Shown: positions 32,659 through 41,916 of the stretch, in pieces
Layout: every line of letters begins with the position of its first letter
Numbering within the stretch: the stretch's first letter is position 1
Origin: Sphingosinicella sp. BN140058
GTDB taxonomy: Bacteria; Pseudomonadota; Alphaproteobacteria; Sphingomonadales; Sphingomonadaceae
Assembly: GCF_004135585.1 (NCBI RefSeq)
Contig: NZ_CP035501.1
Span: 2,551,501-2,615,500 of the forward strand
DNA: 64,000 bases
Direction: 5' to 3'
The notes under the pieces: model-generated
The model's input: only the letters and a program-made list of their open reading frames with translations
Databases searched by the model: none
Told to the model about the DNA's origin: nothing
Translations under genes and position numbers: made by a program

Positions 32659-33948
32659 TCAGCCGGGGCTCTTGCCTTCGAGCCGCTCGATTTCGCGCCA
32701 GCCGATGTCGCCGCGATAGAAGCCGGTGTCGAAGTCGATCTGCGCCGCCGCCGCATAAGCCGCTGCGCGCGCCGCAGCGACTTCACGGCCGACGGCGGTG
32801 ACGTTCAGCACTCGGCCGCCATTGGCGACGAGCCGGCCGTCCTGGAGCGCAGTGCCCGCATGGAAGATCTTGGCGCCCGATGCTTCCGCGACCTCGAGCC
32901 CAGTGATCGCCCCGCCTTTTTCCGGCACGCCGGGATAACCGTTCGCCGCCATGACCAGCGTCAACGCCGCCTCCTTGCGCAGCCGCGGCGCTTCGCTTTC
33001 GGCAAGGCGACCCCGGGCGACGGCGTCGAGAAGTTCGAGCAGGTCGCTGTCCAGGCGCATCATCAGCACCTGGCATTCCGGGTCACCGAAGCGCGCATTA
33101 TATTCGATCAGCTTGGGCCCGCTCTCGGTCAGCATCAGTCCGGCGAAGAGGACACCCGAATAGGGGCTGCCCCGCTCCGCCAGGGCGGCGACGGTCGGCC
33201 GGACGATCTCGTCGAGCACCCGTGCTTCCAGGTCGGGGGTGAGGATCGAGGCGGGGCTGTACGCCCCCATGCCGCCGGTGTTGGGGCCGGTGTCGCCATC
33301 GCCGACGCGCTTGTGATCCTGGGCCGAGCCGAGCGCGACCACGGCCTTGCCGTCGGTCAGCACGAAGAAGCTGACCTCTTCGCCGGTCATATATTCCTCG
33401 ATCACGACCGACGCCCCGGCGCCGCCGAAGCCGCCCTCGAACATGGCATCGAGCGCGCCGAGGGCCTCGCGTTCGGTTTCGGCGATGATCACGCCCTTGC
33501 CGGCGGCAAGGCCGTCGGCCTTGATCACGACCGGCAGTGAGAATTCGGGAAGCGCCGCCTCGGCGGCAAGGCGATCGGATGCGCGCACATAGCGCGCGGT
33601 CGGGATGCCGTGCCGGGCGCAGAGATCCTTGGTGAATCCCTTGGACCCTTCGAGCTGGGCGGGGACTTTGTTCGGCCCGAAGACCGCATAGCCCATCGTC
33701 CGCAAATTGTCGGCGAGGCCGTCGACGAGCGGCGCCTCCGGTCCGATCACGATCAGCTCGATGGCTTCCCTGCGACAGAAGTCGACGACGGCGCGATGAT
33801 CCGCGGCATCGAGGTCGACCAGACGTGCATGGTCCGCTATGCCGGGATTACCGGGCGCGGCGAACAACTTGCCGAGCCGCGGCGATTGCGCGAGCTTCCA
33901 GGCGAGCGCATGCTCGCGGCCGCCCGAGCCAAGCAGCAGGACATTCAT
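32659..33948 (-). CDS. purD: Phosphoribosylamine-glycine ligase (GAR synthetase)
   Basis: A 429-residue ATP-grasp enzyme of purine synthesis. Marks are the N-terminal '[21 protein letters not shown]', '[13 protein letters not shown]', '[16 protein letters not shown]', '[15 protein letters not shown]' and '[13 protein letters not shown]'. It catalyses step two of the pathway. ATG 33948 matches the family N-terminus; the longer open frame to 34071 lies inside xseA and is not used. Its start codon overlaps the xseA start on the other strand. purK and purE, later pathway genes, are found at 54-55.5 kb. Confidence 0.98.
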   Translation of the reverse strand: MNVLLLGSGGREHALAWKLAQSPRLGKLFAAPGNPGIADHARLVDLDAADHRAVVDFCRREAIELIVIGPEAPLVDGLADNLRTMGYAVFGPNKVPAQLEGSKGFTKDLCARHGIPTARYVRASDRLAAEAALPEFSLPVVIKADGLAAGKGVIIAETEREALGALDAMFEGGFGGAGASVVIEEYMTGEEVSFFVLTDGKAVVALGSAQDHKRVGDGDTGPNTGGMGAYSPASILTPDLEARVLDEIVRPTVAALAERGSPYSGVLFAGLMLTESGPKLIEYNARFGDPECQVLMMRLDSDLLELLDAVARGRLAESEAPRLRKEAALTLVMAANGYPGVPEKGGAITGLEVAEASGAKIFHAGTALQDGRLVANGGRVLNVTAVGREVAAARAAAYAAAAQIDFDTGFYRGDIGWREIERLEGKSPG

Positions 33949-35374
33949 GGACGATTTTCCTCCAAGCGGCCCCGGATTTCCAGGTGAGGGGGCGCTCCTA
34001 GCAACAGAGGCGCCGGGCGACAACGCACCCGCCATGACAGTGTCGGATCTGTCGATGCGGCTCAAGCGCACGGTCGAGGATGCGTTCGGCTTCGTGCGCG
34101 TCCGTGGAGAGATCAGTGGTTGGAAGCGCGCCGCTTCGGGCCACTGCTATCTCTGCCTCAAGGATGAAAAGGCGGTGATCGACGGTGTCCTTTGGAAAGT
34201 GAGCGCGGCCTCGCTGCCGTTCCGCCCGGAAGATGGCGCCGAGGTGATCGCCACCGGCAAGCTCACCACCTATCCGGGACGCTCGCGTTACCAGATCGTC
34301 ATCGATCGGATGGAATTGGCGGGGCAGGGCGCCTTGATGGCACTGCTCGACAGGCGCCGCCGGGCGCTTGCCGCCGAAGGCCTGTTCGATGCGGCCCGAA
34401 AGCAGCGCCTGCCGTTCGCGCCGCGGGTAATCGGCGTCGTCACCTCCCCGACGGGTGCCGTCATCCGTGACATCCTCCACCGCCTGGAGGACCGCTGCCC
34501 GACCCACGTCATCGTCTGGCCGGTTCAGGTTCAGGGCGAAACCGCGGCCGGACAGGTCGCGACGGCGATCCGCGGGTTCGACGCGCTTCGGCCGGGTGGA
34601 CCCGTGCCACGGCCGGATCTCGTCATCGTCGCCCGCGGCGGTGGTTCGATCGAGGATCTCTGGGCCTTCAACGAGGAAGAGGTGGTCCGCGCCGTCGCCG
34701 GCTGCGGCATTCCGATCATTTCCGCGGTCGGCCACGAAACCGATACGTCGCTTTGCGATTTCGCCGCCGATGTTCGTGCGCCGACGCCCACCGCCGCGGC
34801 AGAGATGGCGGTGCCAGTGCGGGCGGAACTGATCGCGCAGCTGCGCGAGGTCGGTCAGCGCATGGGGCGGTGCGCGATGCGCGCCGCCGAGCGCTCGGCG
34901 GAGAAACTGGAAGTGTGCCTGCGCCACTTCCCGGCCCGCGATCAGTTGCTCGCGCCGCAGCAGCAGCGGCTCGACGAACTGAGCGAGCGGCTGCCGCGTG
35001 CGCTCGGCACCCGGCTTGGCCATGCCCGCGGCGATCTCGGCCGCGCTGCCGGTGCGCTCCGGCCGAGCCTGCTCGACGCGACTGTCCGCCGCTCGCGCGA
35101 GCGGCTCGACGGGCTTTGGAGAGTCGCTCAGCTGGCGCATCCCAACCGCCCGCTGGAACGCGGCTATGCGCGGATCGAGGATCGCAATGGAACCACCCTG
35201 ATCTCGGCCGCTGCTGCCGCTGACGCCCGCCGGCTCCGTTTGATCTTCGCCGATGGCGTCGTCGATGCTTTTGTCGGAGACTCCGCTCCCGTGGAAGTCC
35301 CGGCTGCGCCGGAGCGGCCGAGGCGTGAACCGCGCCGCGTCACCAAGGGTTCGGACCAGCCGACCTTGCTATGA
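33947..35374 (+). CDS. xseA: Exodeoxyribonuclease VII large subunit
   Basis: A 475-residue XseA. The N-terminal OB-fold has '[28 protein letters not shown]' and '[21 protein letters not shown]'. The catalytic region has '[14 protein letters not shown]', '[18 protein letters not shown]' and '[30 protein letters not shown]'. With XseB it degrades single-stranded DNA. ATG 33947 gives an N-terminus that leads straight into '[12 protein letters not shown]', typical of sphingomonads. It is divergent from purD with the two start codons overlapping (CATG), so each promoter must lie inside the other gene. Confidence 0.96.
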   Translation: MDDFPPSGPGFPGEGALLATEAPGDNAPAMTVSDLSMRLKRTVEDAFGFVRVRGEISGWKRAASGHCYLCLKDEKAVIDGVLWKVSAASLPFRPEDGAEVIATGKLTTYPGRSRYQIVIDRMELAGQGALMALLDRRRRALAAEGLFDAARKQRLPFAPRVIGVVTSPTGAVIRDILHRLEDRCPTHVIVWPVQVQGETAAGQVATAIRGFDALRPGGPVPRPDLVIVARGGGSIEDLWAFNEEEVVRAVAGCGIPIISAVGHETDTSLCDFAADVRAPTPTAAAEMAVPVRAELIAQLREVGQRMGRCAMRAAERSAEKLEVCLRHFPARDQLLAPQQQRLDELSERLPRALGTRLGHARGDLGRAAGALRPSLLDATVRRSRERLDGLWRVAQLAHPNRPLERGYARIEDRNGTTLISAAAAADARRLRLIFADGVVDAFVGDSAPVEVPAAPERPRREPRRVTKGSDQPTLL

Positions 35375-35437
35375 CGCAACAGGCGACTTGAGCGCCCTGG
35401 TTGCTGCTCCTAAATCTTCGCGCGGAAGGATTTGCGC

Positions 35438-35638
35438 ATGCTGATGTCGAACAAGGGCCGCCCTGCGCGGATACATTATATGGCGGGCACCTTCCGGGTT
35501 CTGAGCCCGGGCGACCACGTCGTCTGCGCCGTGACGAAGCAGACGATCCCGCTCGAGGCGCTGCGCTACTGGAGCGTCGCTCGTCAGGAAGCCTATTCGT
35601 CTGCCGAGATCGCGACGGAAGCCGCCGGGCGGGGGTGA
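35438..35638 (+). CDS. DUF2093 domain protein
   Basis: A 66-residue protein of the alphaproteobacterial DUF2093 family: 'GRPARIHYMAGTFRVLSPGDHVVCAVTKQTIPLEALRYWSVARQEAY' is the typical block. Function is unknown. The ATG at 35438 has GGAAGGA seven bases upstream; the TTG at 35432 is less likely. It follows xseA by 63 bases on the same strand, an association also common in related genomes. Confidence 0.88.
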   Translation: MLMSNKGRPARIHYMAGTFRVLSPGDHVVCAVTKQTIPLEALRYWSVARQEAYSSAEIATEAAGRG

Positions 35639-35693
35639 CAGCTTCCGCTCCCCGTATCGTCGTTCCTGATCGGATGTGGGGCAGGAACCGGCA

Positions 35694-36209
35694 TCAGTTC
35701 ACGCGCATTCCGCGAACCGAACGTTGTCCGCTCACGCGAAGGAAGTAGCTGCCCATCGAGGCGCGCTTGATCTCGATCTTCTGCCCGGCTTTCACGGTTA
35801 GGGCTGGCGAAGCCTCGGTGGTTTGCCACACGGCGCCATCCTCCAGGCGGATCCGATATTTGTCATAGCCCAGGGCCGTTGCCGAGGCGATGACCGCATC
35901 GATTTTCTGAGCCTCCTCTCCGTCATCACCGCGGAAAAGACGTATCTTCGGAACACTGAAGCCGAAGAGGGAACGCCGCGTGCGCTGAGCCTCCTCCTGG
36001 TCCATGACGATAACGTCGCCCTTGCTGACGGCTTCGCCAAAGCGGGCACTGGCCTGGTCATAGCAGGCCAATCGGGCTGCGTTGTCGACCACCGCGCGGC
36101 AGGCAGTAAGCGCCGCCAGCGGGTCGCTGAGGCTCCGATCCTTGGCATATGCACTGCTCGCGGCCAGGAGCGCCAGTCCGACTGGCAGCAGATACAGCGG
36201 CTTAGTCAT
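35694..36209 (-). CDS. Exported protein of unknown function
   Basis: A 171-residue periplasmic protein. The signal peptide is residues 1-19 (ending 'SSAYA'). A 'DPLAALTACRAVVDNAARLACYDQA' segment follows, with two Cys in a CxxxxxxxxxxxC spacing. The C-terminus is beta-rich, 'YRIRLEDGAVWQTTEA' and 'GQKIEIKRASMGSYFLRVSGQRSVRGMRVN'. The pattern recurs in sphingomonad genomes, but I know no function. It is divergent from the second TonB receptor gene, with a 269-base shared upstream region. Confidence 0.8.
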   Translation of the reverse strand: MTKPLYLLPVGLALLAASSAYAKDRSLSDPLAALTACRAVVDNAARLACYDQASARFGEAVSKGDVIVMDQEEAQRTRRSLFGFSVPKIRLFRGDDGEEAQKIDAVIASATALGYDKYRIRLEDGAVWQTTEASPALTVKAGQKIEIKRASMGSYFLRVSGQRSVRGMRVN

Positions 36210-36306
36210 CGAAATCGCTCCACTCGAAGCAGCCGGTGAAAAGTTCACCGCGCGAATAGTTGCAATAGGCAACGAACATGAGCGCGTCCTCTCAAGCAAA
36301 CCTCGT

Positions 36307-36317
36307 GTGACGGTCAC
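36307..36317. promoter_or_regulatory. Palindrome upstream of the second TonB receptor
   Basis: GTGAC-G-GTCAC is a perfect 5-1-5 palindrome in the region between the exported protein gene and the TonB receptor. About 160 bases separate it from the receptor start. It could be a regulator site; no partner is known. Confidence 0.3.
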
Positions 36318-36478
36318 CATGTCACTGTGTCTGAAATGTTACATGGCCGTCAAGAATTGGCCGTTAACGGACGGTCAGCTTGCGCCTGCGTTCTGCGGAA
36401 CACTAAGGTGCTGACCATCGAGGGCAATAGGAAATGCGCCCAAGGCGCCTGCAATCGAAATCATTCAAGGGGACGACA

Positions 36479-39400
36479 ATGACGAATCTGAAGTTCAGGG
36501 ACGTGCTGCTCGCATCGACCGTGATCGCCGGGATGAGCATCTCCGCGCCAGCCTTTGCGCAAGAGCAGACTGGGGACACCGCCAGCGAAACCGGCCTCGA
36601 GACGCAAGCGAGCGCTGCCCCCGTCGAAGAGAATTCGGAAGGCGAGATCGTCGTTACCGGTACGCTGATCCGCAATCCGAACCTCGTCGCATCGTCGCCG
36701 GTTGCGGTCGTTGGCCAGGAAGAAATCCAGCTTCGTCAGAGCAACAATGCCGAAGAGATCCTTCGTGACCTGCCGGGAGCGGTGCCGAGCATCGGCTCCG
36801 CGGTCAATAACGGCAACGGCGGCGCGGCGTTCGCGGATCTTCGTGGTCTCGGCAACTTCCGGAACCTTGTTCTCCTCGATGGTGCGCGCATCACCCCGTC
36901 CAGCACGGTTGGCCGCGTCGATCTCAACAACATTCCGCTCGCTCTCGTCGAGCGCGTGGACACGCTGACCGGCGGTGCCGCCACCACGTACGGCGCCGAT
37001 GCGGTGTCGGGCGTCATCAATTTCATCACGCGGCGTGACTTCGCGGGAATGGAACTCAACGTCAGCAACCAGATCAGCGAGCGTGGCGATGGCAACATCT
37101 TCCGTGCCGATCTGACTGTCGGCGCCAACTTCGAGGACGGCCGCGGCAATGCCGTACTGTCGGTCGGTTATCAGCAGGCCGATCCTGTCTACCAGGGCGC
37201 CCGCAAATTCTCGCAGAACAACTACACGTCGACGTCCGGCAATGCGGGTGGTTCGGGGACGACGGTCCCATCTCGCTTCACGCTTGGCTCGGTTTTCAAC
37301 TCGATCGTCCCGGGCTCCGGCACGCTGCGCCCCTATGTCGGGTCGCGCGACGCCTTCAACTTCAATCCTTACAACATCTTTCAGACGCCTTTCGAGCGCT
37401 TTAACATCTTCGGTGCCGCCCATTATGAAGTGGCGGACAATATCGAAGTGTACACGCGCGGCATGTTCTCGAAGAATACCGTGAACACGATCATCGCCCC
37501 GTCCGGCATTTTCAGTTCGGTGCTGGTGATTCCGGTCAGCAACCCGTTCCTGCCGGCCGGAGCGCGCGCACAATTCTGCGCGAATAATGATTTCAATCCG
37601 AACCTGCCGGGCGTTCAGACGATTACACCGGCCGAATGCGCCGCCGCAGCAACCGCGCTTTCGCCCACGGATCCGAACTTCCGCGCCTTCACCACGACGG
37701 TTGGCCGCCGTACCACCGAGCTCGGGCCGCGCGAGTCCGAGTTCCAGACGACGATGTTCGACTATAAGGCGGGTGTCCGGATCGGCCTCAGCGACTCGAT
37801 CGATCTCGATGTCTCCGGCGCTTACGGCGAGTCCGAGAATACGCAGAACCAGATGGGTTACGTGCTCACGTCACGCATCCGTACTGCCGCTTACACCACC
37901 AGCGCGACGACCTGTAACCTCGGCGCATCTCCGGTCATCAATAATCCCAATCCGGCGCTGCCGCCGCTTGCCCAACCAGGCGCCGGCACCTCGGCGGGCA
38001 CCGGCTGCGTTCCCGTGAACCTGTTCGGGCCGGATGGTTCGATCACTCCGGAAATGATCCCGTATTTGACGGCGGACGCAGGCACCAAGCAGCGTGCCTC
38101 GCTCGCCCAGGCGCGTATCCTGCTGAGCGGAGACTTCGGTGCTTCCGCGCCTTGGGCCGAGGATCCGATCGGCTTCGCCGTGGGCACCGAATACCGCCGA
38201 TATACCGGTGAGCAGGTTGCCGATGTGCTGTCGCAGTCAGCGGGCGAACTCGGCGGCGCCGGCGGCGCGGTCCTGAACTTTGACGGCGGTTATGAAGTGT
38301 ATGAAGGCTATGGCGAGCTCATCGCGCCGCTCGTGCAGGACAAGCCTTTCTTCAGGAGCCTGACGGTTGAGGGCGGTATTCGCTACTCGTCCTACAAGGT
38401 GGATGCGCCGGGTACTCCCAAGTACAACACGACGACCTGGAAAGCGGCCGCGAACTGGGAGCCGGTCAACGGCTTGCGTCTGCGGGGCAACTACCAGCGT
38501 GCGGTTCGCGCGCCCAACATCAACGAACTGTTCGCCCCGACCGTTGTCGGCTTGACGAACCTTGCCACGGATCCCTGCCGCGGTACGCGACCGATCGGCA
38601 ATGCCGCACTGACGGCCGTCTGCCTTCTGCAGGGCGCCCCCGCATCGTCGATCGGGAGCATCGGCAATCCCACGGCCGCCCAAGCCAATGGAACGTTCTC
38701 CGGTAGCCTCGCGCTTCGTCCGGAGACGGCCGACAGCTATACGGTCGGGGTGGTCTTTCAGCCGCAGTTCGTACCGGGGCTGTCAGTCACGGTCGATTAT
38801 TACCACATTCGCATCAAGAACGCGATCACCCAGCCCACTCCCGACGACATCGTCTCGGGCTGCTTCGGAGACTCCAACGGCAGCGCGATCACTGCGGCCA
38901 GCGTCAACAACCTGGCGTGTCAGCTGTTCCGGCGCGATCCGGTTACCGGTCAGCTCTCGGGCGACCCGGGAACCACCGGCGGATTGGTGTTCCCGGTCTC
39001 GAACTCCGGCCGCATCCTGACCGACGGTATCGATGTCGGCGTGAACTATCGCCGGGATCTCGGCTTCGCGAAGCTCAACCTGAGCTTCCAGGGCAACTAC
39101 ACCCGTCGTTCGCAATTCCAGGCGACGGTGCCCGGCTCCCTGATCCCGCCGGGCTTCCCTGGCGCCGGCGGTCCTCTCGCGGAATCCGAAGTTCGCGAGT
39201 GCACCGGCTATTATTCCCCGAACTGCGGTTCTCCGGGATCCGCCGGACCGAACTCTGCAGCAGGTTCGCTCCAACCTGAGTTCAGCTGGAACCAGCGCAC
39301 CACTCTGACCTTCGGCGATGTCGACCTGTCCTTGCTGTGGCGCCACGTCTCCAAGATGAAGGTGGAGCCGGACATCTTCCCGCACACCTACAATTGCGAA

Positions 39401-39676
39401 TCGGGCGGGGACGATCCCATCCCGAATGGCGCTCTCGAGGGCGAGTGCCTAAACTTCAGCCGAATGAAGGCGCATGACGTGTTCGATCTCGCCTTCCGTT
39501 TCGGGGTCAGCGAGAATTTCGATCTGACCGCGACGGTGATCAACCTGTTCGACAAGCGTCCGCCGATCGTCGGCTCGACGATCGGGTCGACCAGCTTCAA
39601 CAGCGGCAACACCTATCCGTCGACCTACGACGCGCTGGGCCGCCGCTTTGCGATGGGCGCTCGCCTCAAGTTCTGA
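36479..39676 (+). CDS. TonB-dependent outer-membrane receptor of the sulfotransferase cluster
   Basis: A 1065-residue TonB-dependent receptor. The signal peptide ends 'APAFAQ' (about residue 27). A TonB-box-like 'GEIVVTGTLI' follows, then the plug with 'FADLRGLGNFRNLVLLDGARI' and 'TYGADAVSGVINFITRRDF'. The barrel ends with 'GRRFAMGARLKF'. ATG 36479 has AAGGGGA six bases upstream; the longer frame from 36434 adds no signal sequence. The barrel loops are Asn/Pro/Gly-rich. It stands alone on its transcript, with a strong terminator, but directly next to the sulfotransferase/hydroxylase cluster. Substrate unknown. Confidence 0.95.
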   Translation: MTNLKFRDVLLASTVIAGMSISAPAFAQEQTGDTASETGLETQASAAPVEENSEGEIVVTGTLIRNPNLVASSPVAVVGQEEIQLRQSNNAEEILRDLPGAVPSIGSAVNNGNGGAAFADLRGLGNFRNLVLLDGARITPSSTVGRVDLNNIPLALVERVDTLTGGAATTYGADAVSGVINFITRRDFAGMELNVSNQISERGDGNIFRADLTVGANFEDGRGNAVLSVGYQQADPVYQGARKFSQNNYTSTSGNAGGSGTTVPSRFTLGSVFNSIVPGSGTLRPYVGSRDAFNFNPYNIFQTPFERFNIFGAAHYEVADNIEVYTRGMFSKNTVNTIIAPSGIFSSVLVIPVSNPFLPAGARAQFCANNDFNPNLPGVQTITPAECAAAATALSPTDPNFRAFTTTVGRRTTELGPRESEFQTTMFDYKAGVRIGLSDSIDLDVSGAYGESENTQNQMGYVLTSRIRTAAYTTSATTCNLGASPVINNPNPALPPLAQPGAGTSAGTGCVPVNLFGPDGSITPEMIPYLTADAGTKQRASLAQARILLSGDFGASAPWAEDPIGFAVGTEYRRYTGEQVADVLSQSAGELGGAGGAVLNFDGGYEVYEGYGELIAPLVQDKPFFRSLTVEGGIRYSSYKVDAPGTPKYNTTTWKAAANWEPVNGLRLRGNYQRAVRAPNINELFAPTVVGLTNLATDPCRGTRPIGNAALTAVCLLQGAPASSIGSIGNPTAAQANGTFSGSLALRPETADSYTVGVVFQPQFVPGLSVTVDYYHIRIKNAITQPTPDDIVSGCFGDSNGSAITAASVNNLACQLFRRDPVTGQLSGDPGTTGGLVFPVSNSGRILTDGIDVGVNYRRDLGFAKLNLSFQGNYTRRSQFQATVPGSLIPPGFPGAGGPLAESEVRECTGYYSPNCGSPGSAGPNSAAGSLQPEFSWNQRTTLTFGDVDLSLLWRHVSKMKVEPDIFPHTYNCESGGDDPIPNGALEGECLNFSRMKAHDVFDLAFRFGVSENFDLTATVINLFDKRPPIVGSTIGSTSFNSGNTYPSTYDALGRRFAMGARLKF

Positions 39677-39698
39677 GGCGAGACTCACGGAACCTCGG

Positions 39699-39724
39699 GG
39701 GCGGCCTTCGGGCCGCCCTTTTTT
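39699..39724 (+). terminator. Strong intrinsic terminator of the TonB receptor gene
   Basis: An 8-base-pair GGGCGGCC/GGCCGCCC stem with a TTCG tetraloop, followed by six T. It lies 22 bases after the receptor stop. Confidence 0.95.
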
Positions 39725-39790
39725 GTGACTGCCCAACCAACCGGGGCGCGCCGCGATAAGTCAGCTTCCGGAGGAGCGCGATGGGTGGGG

Positions 39791-41446
39791 CTAGTCCGAG
39801 AAGCCGAACCGCTCCAGCCATGGAGCGAGGATCGGCAGGATCGGATGGAGCTGAACCTCGTAGCGGCGCCAGCGGCCGCCGCCATTGTAGAGGCCCCGCC
39901 GCACCTGGGTGGCACTGGCGGTGCGCACGCCCCGCGATTGCGCCGTGCGATCGAAGGCATGAAAATCGTCCGTCCAGGGCAAGCCGACGAACGCGGCCAT
40001 GGCTCGAACGGTGGGCTCGAAGTCGCTGACCAGCCGATCGTAGCGGACCTCGTGGCAAGCAAGCGGAAGCCGTTCGCGGCAAAGCTCGATCAGACGCATC
40101 AGAGCGTCATAGTGACGTGCGGTCTCCTCGAGATCGCTGAAAGCGTAGGCCGCCGGGCTCGGCGCGAAGTTGATCCGGTAGCAGCTCAGCACGACGTCGC
40201 GCGGGTCGCGGCGCATGATCAGGATCCGCGCCTCGGGAAACAGCCGTGCGATGATCGGCAGTTTGATCCCGTTGAACGGGTTCATGTCCACGAAGGTCTT
40301 GCCGCGCACCGCCCCACCGAGCTTTTGCACGCGCGCCCAGTATTTCGCTCGGAGCTCGGCGACGATGCTTGCATCAAGCCCATCCAGGTCCGGCATCGAA
40401 CCGTCGTTCGCGATTAGGACCCCGTCGGCGTCGGCAAGCGTGTCATGCTCTTCGAGCGCCACCACATCGGCAGCGCTCGCCAGGATGTTCTCGACCAGGG
40501 TCGTACCGGATCTCGGATAGCCGAGCAGGAATACGTGGCGCGCGGCTGCCCCGGCGATCGGCGGGGAGGAAAGGGCCGGGGTCATCGCGGGACCTCGCTC
40601 GACCTGCGCCGTGATGGTTTCGATGAAGCTCCGATGTGACGGCCGTTCATATCCCGGCGCCAACACCGCCGAATAGACGCGGCGGAAATTGGATTGCGCT
40701 CGGCAATAGGTTTCGAATGCATCGTCGCATCGATCCTCCTTGTCCAACGCATCCCCCAGCAGTGTAAGTGCTCGGGTGCGATCGTCCGGCTTGAGCCCAG
40801 TTTCGAGGAGAGCCTCGAGGCGCGCAATCGCCCCGGCGCCGTTGCGGGCCTCTATGTCCATGACGGCGAGCGCGAAGGTCGCCGCGGGCTCGCCTGCGTC
40901 GATGGCGAGCGCGCGCTCGGCCTGCATCCGGGCACCCTGCCGATCTCCCTTCCGCGCGGCGATGTCGGCGAGCTTGCCGTAAGCGGGGGCAAGGTTCGGA
41001 TCGAGCGCAAGCGCTCTGGAATAGCTGTCGATCGCGGCCGCTTCCGAACGGAGCGCCTCGAGCGTGTAGCCCCGCTCGAGCCACGCTGCGGAATGCCGGG
41101 GCTCGGCTGCCACCACGCGATCAAGCAAGGCGAGTGCTTCTTCCCAACGGCCCTCCTTGCGCATCACTGCCCCGATGGCTCCAAGCACCATCACATCGCC
41201 GGGCGACAGGTGCAGCGCCTGCCGCAGCAACTCGTGTGCGCCCGCATAGTCACCCCGCTCCTCGCGCAGCCAGGCAACCAGGTTGAGCGTCAGCGGCTCG
41301 ACCACTCCTGCGGCAAGGCCGCTTTCCGCGAGTGCCGCCGCAGTCGCGATGTCGTTCAGCGCGAGCGCTTGCTCGATCTTCGCCCTGGTAGATCGGACAA
41401 GTTCCTGCTGGCCCGTGCTCTTTCCTTTCGCCGAGCGGTTGGACAT
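39791..41446 (-). CDS. TPR-repeat sulfotransferase
   Basis: A 551-residue protein. Residues about 15-280 are tetratricopeptide repeats (for example 'GDVMVLGAIGAVMRKEGRWEEALALLDR', 'SAAWLERGYTLEALRSEAAAIDSYSRALALDPN'). The C-terminal part is a sulfotransferase with an intact 5'-PAPS loop 'GYPRSGTTLVENIL' (309-322) and a 3'-phosphate-binding 'MRRDPRDVVLSCYRINF'. It should move a sulfate group from PAPS to a protein or small acceptor. ATG 41446 is the start, with AGAGG upstream. It faces the TonB receptor gene and is divergent from a small exported Cys protein. Proteins of this type are often found next to TonB receptors. Confidence 0.9.
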   Translation of the reverse strand: MSNRSAKGKSTGQQELVRSTRAKIEQALALNDIATAAALAESGLAAGVVEPLTLNLVAWLREERGDYAGAHELLRQALHLSPGDVMVLGAIGAVMRKEGRWEEALALLDRVVAAEPRHSAAWLERGYTLEALRSEAAAIDSYSRALALDPNLAPAYGKLADIAARKGDRQGARMQAERALAIDAGEPAATFALAVMDIEARNGAGAIARLEALLETGLKPDDRTRALTLLGDALDKEDRCDDAFETYCRAQSNFRRVYSAVLAPGYERPSHRSFIETITAQVERGPAMTPALSSPPIAGAAARHVFLLGYPRSGTTLVENILASAADVVALEEHDTLADADGVLIANDGSMPDLDGLDASIVAELRAKYWARVQKLGGAVRGKTFVDMNPFNGIKLPIIARLFPEARILIMRRDPRDVVLSCYRINFAPSPAAYAFSDLEETARHYDALMRLIELCRERLPLACHEVRYDRLVSDFEPTVRAMAAFVGLPWTDDFHAFDRTAQSRGVRTASATQVRRGLYNGGGRWRRYEVQLHPILPILAPWLERFGFSD

Positions 41447-41515
41447 ATGTCTAAGCCTCTTTTGCGCATCCAGATGTTGGGGTAGATTGTCCTTCGTCTC
41501 AAAGGAACTCAGCGC

Positions 41516-41782
41516 ATGCATCGTTTGAAAACAATTGCCGTCGCCTTGGTGCTCGTTACGGCCGCCGCCGCGAACGCGGCGCCTGCCAAGCCGGATGCGC
41601 CAGAAAAGGCGTCCGACGCCGGCGATCGGATGATCTGTAAGCGTTTCACCGAAACCGGCTCTCTGGCGAAACGGTACCGGACCTGCAAGACCAAGGCGGA
41701 GTGGGAGCGCGAGCGCGACAATCTGCGGACCCTCACCGTCAGCGACTCTTGCCGCAACCGGGCAAATGGCGACGGCTGCTGA
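41516..41782 (+). CDS. Small exported Cys-containing protein
   Basis: An 88-residue protein with a signal peptide to about residue 22 (NAAPA). The mature part holds four Cys in the pattern 'MICKRFTETGSLAKRYRTCKTKAEWER', then two more spaced Cys near the C-terminus. The core resembles small exported proteins seen in many sphingomonads and relatives (Cys, TGS, Lys/Arg, Cys, then EW). AAAGGA lies ten bases upstream of ATG 41516. It may be an envelope protein unrelated to the cluster, or a substrate of the enzymes around it. No known function. Confidence 0.75.
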   Translation: MHRLKTIAVALVLVTAAAANAAPAKPDAPEKASDAGDRMICKRFTETGSLAKRYRTCKTKAEWERERDNLRTLTVSDSCRNRANGDGC

Positions 41783-41916
41783 ACCTCGGGGCTAGTGTCC
41801 GGCCCCGATCCGCGCTGCACGCGCAGTCTTTCGCACGCACGCATGTCGCGGGCCGGCTTGTGCTTTCGCTGACTGGGTCGCTTTGTTATTCGCCTGCAAT
41901 CGGTTATTGATCGGCG

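Noticed and set aside
36460..37573. 370-residue minus-strand open frame inside the second TonB receptor gene
   Set aside because: Shadow of the receptor gene; no domain or ribosome binding site.
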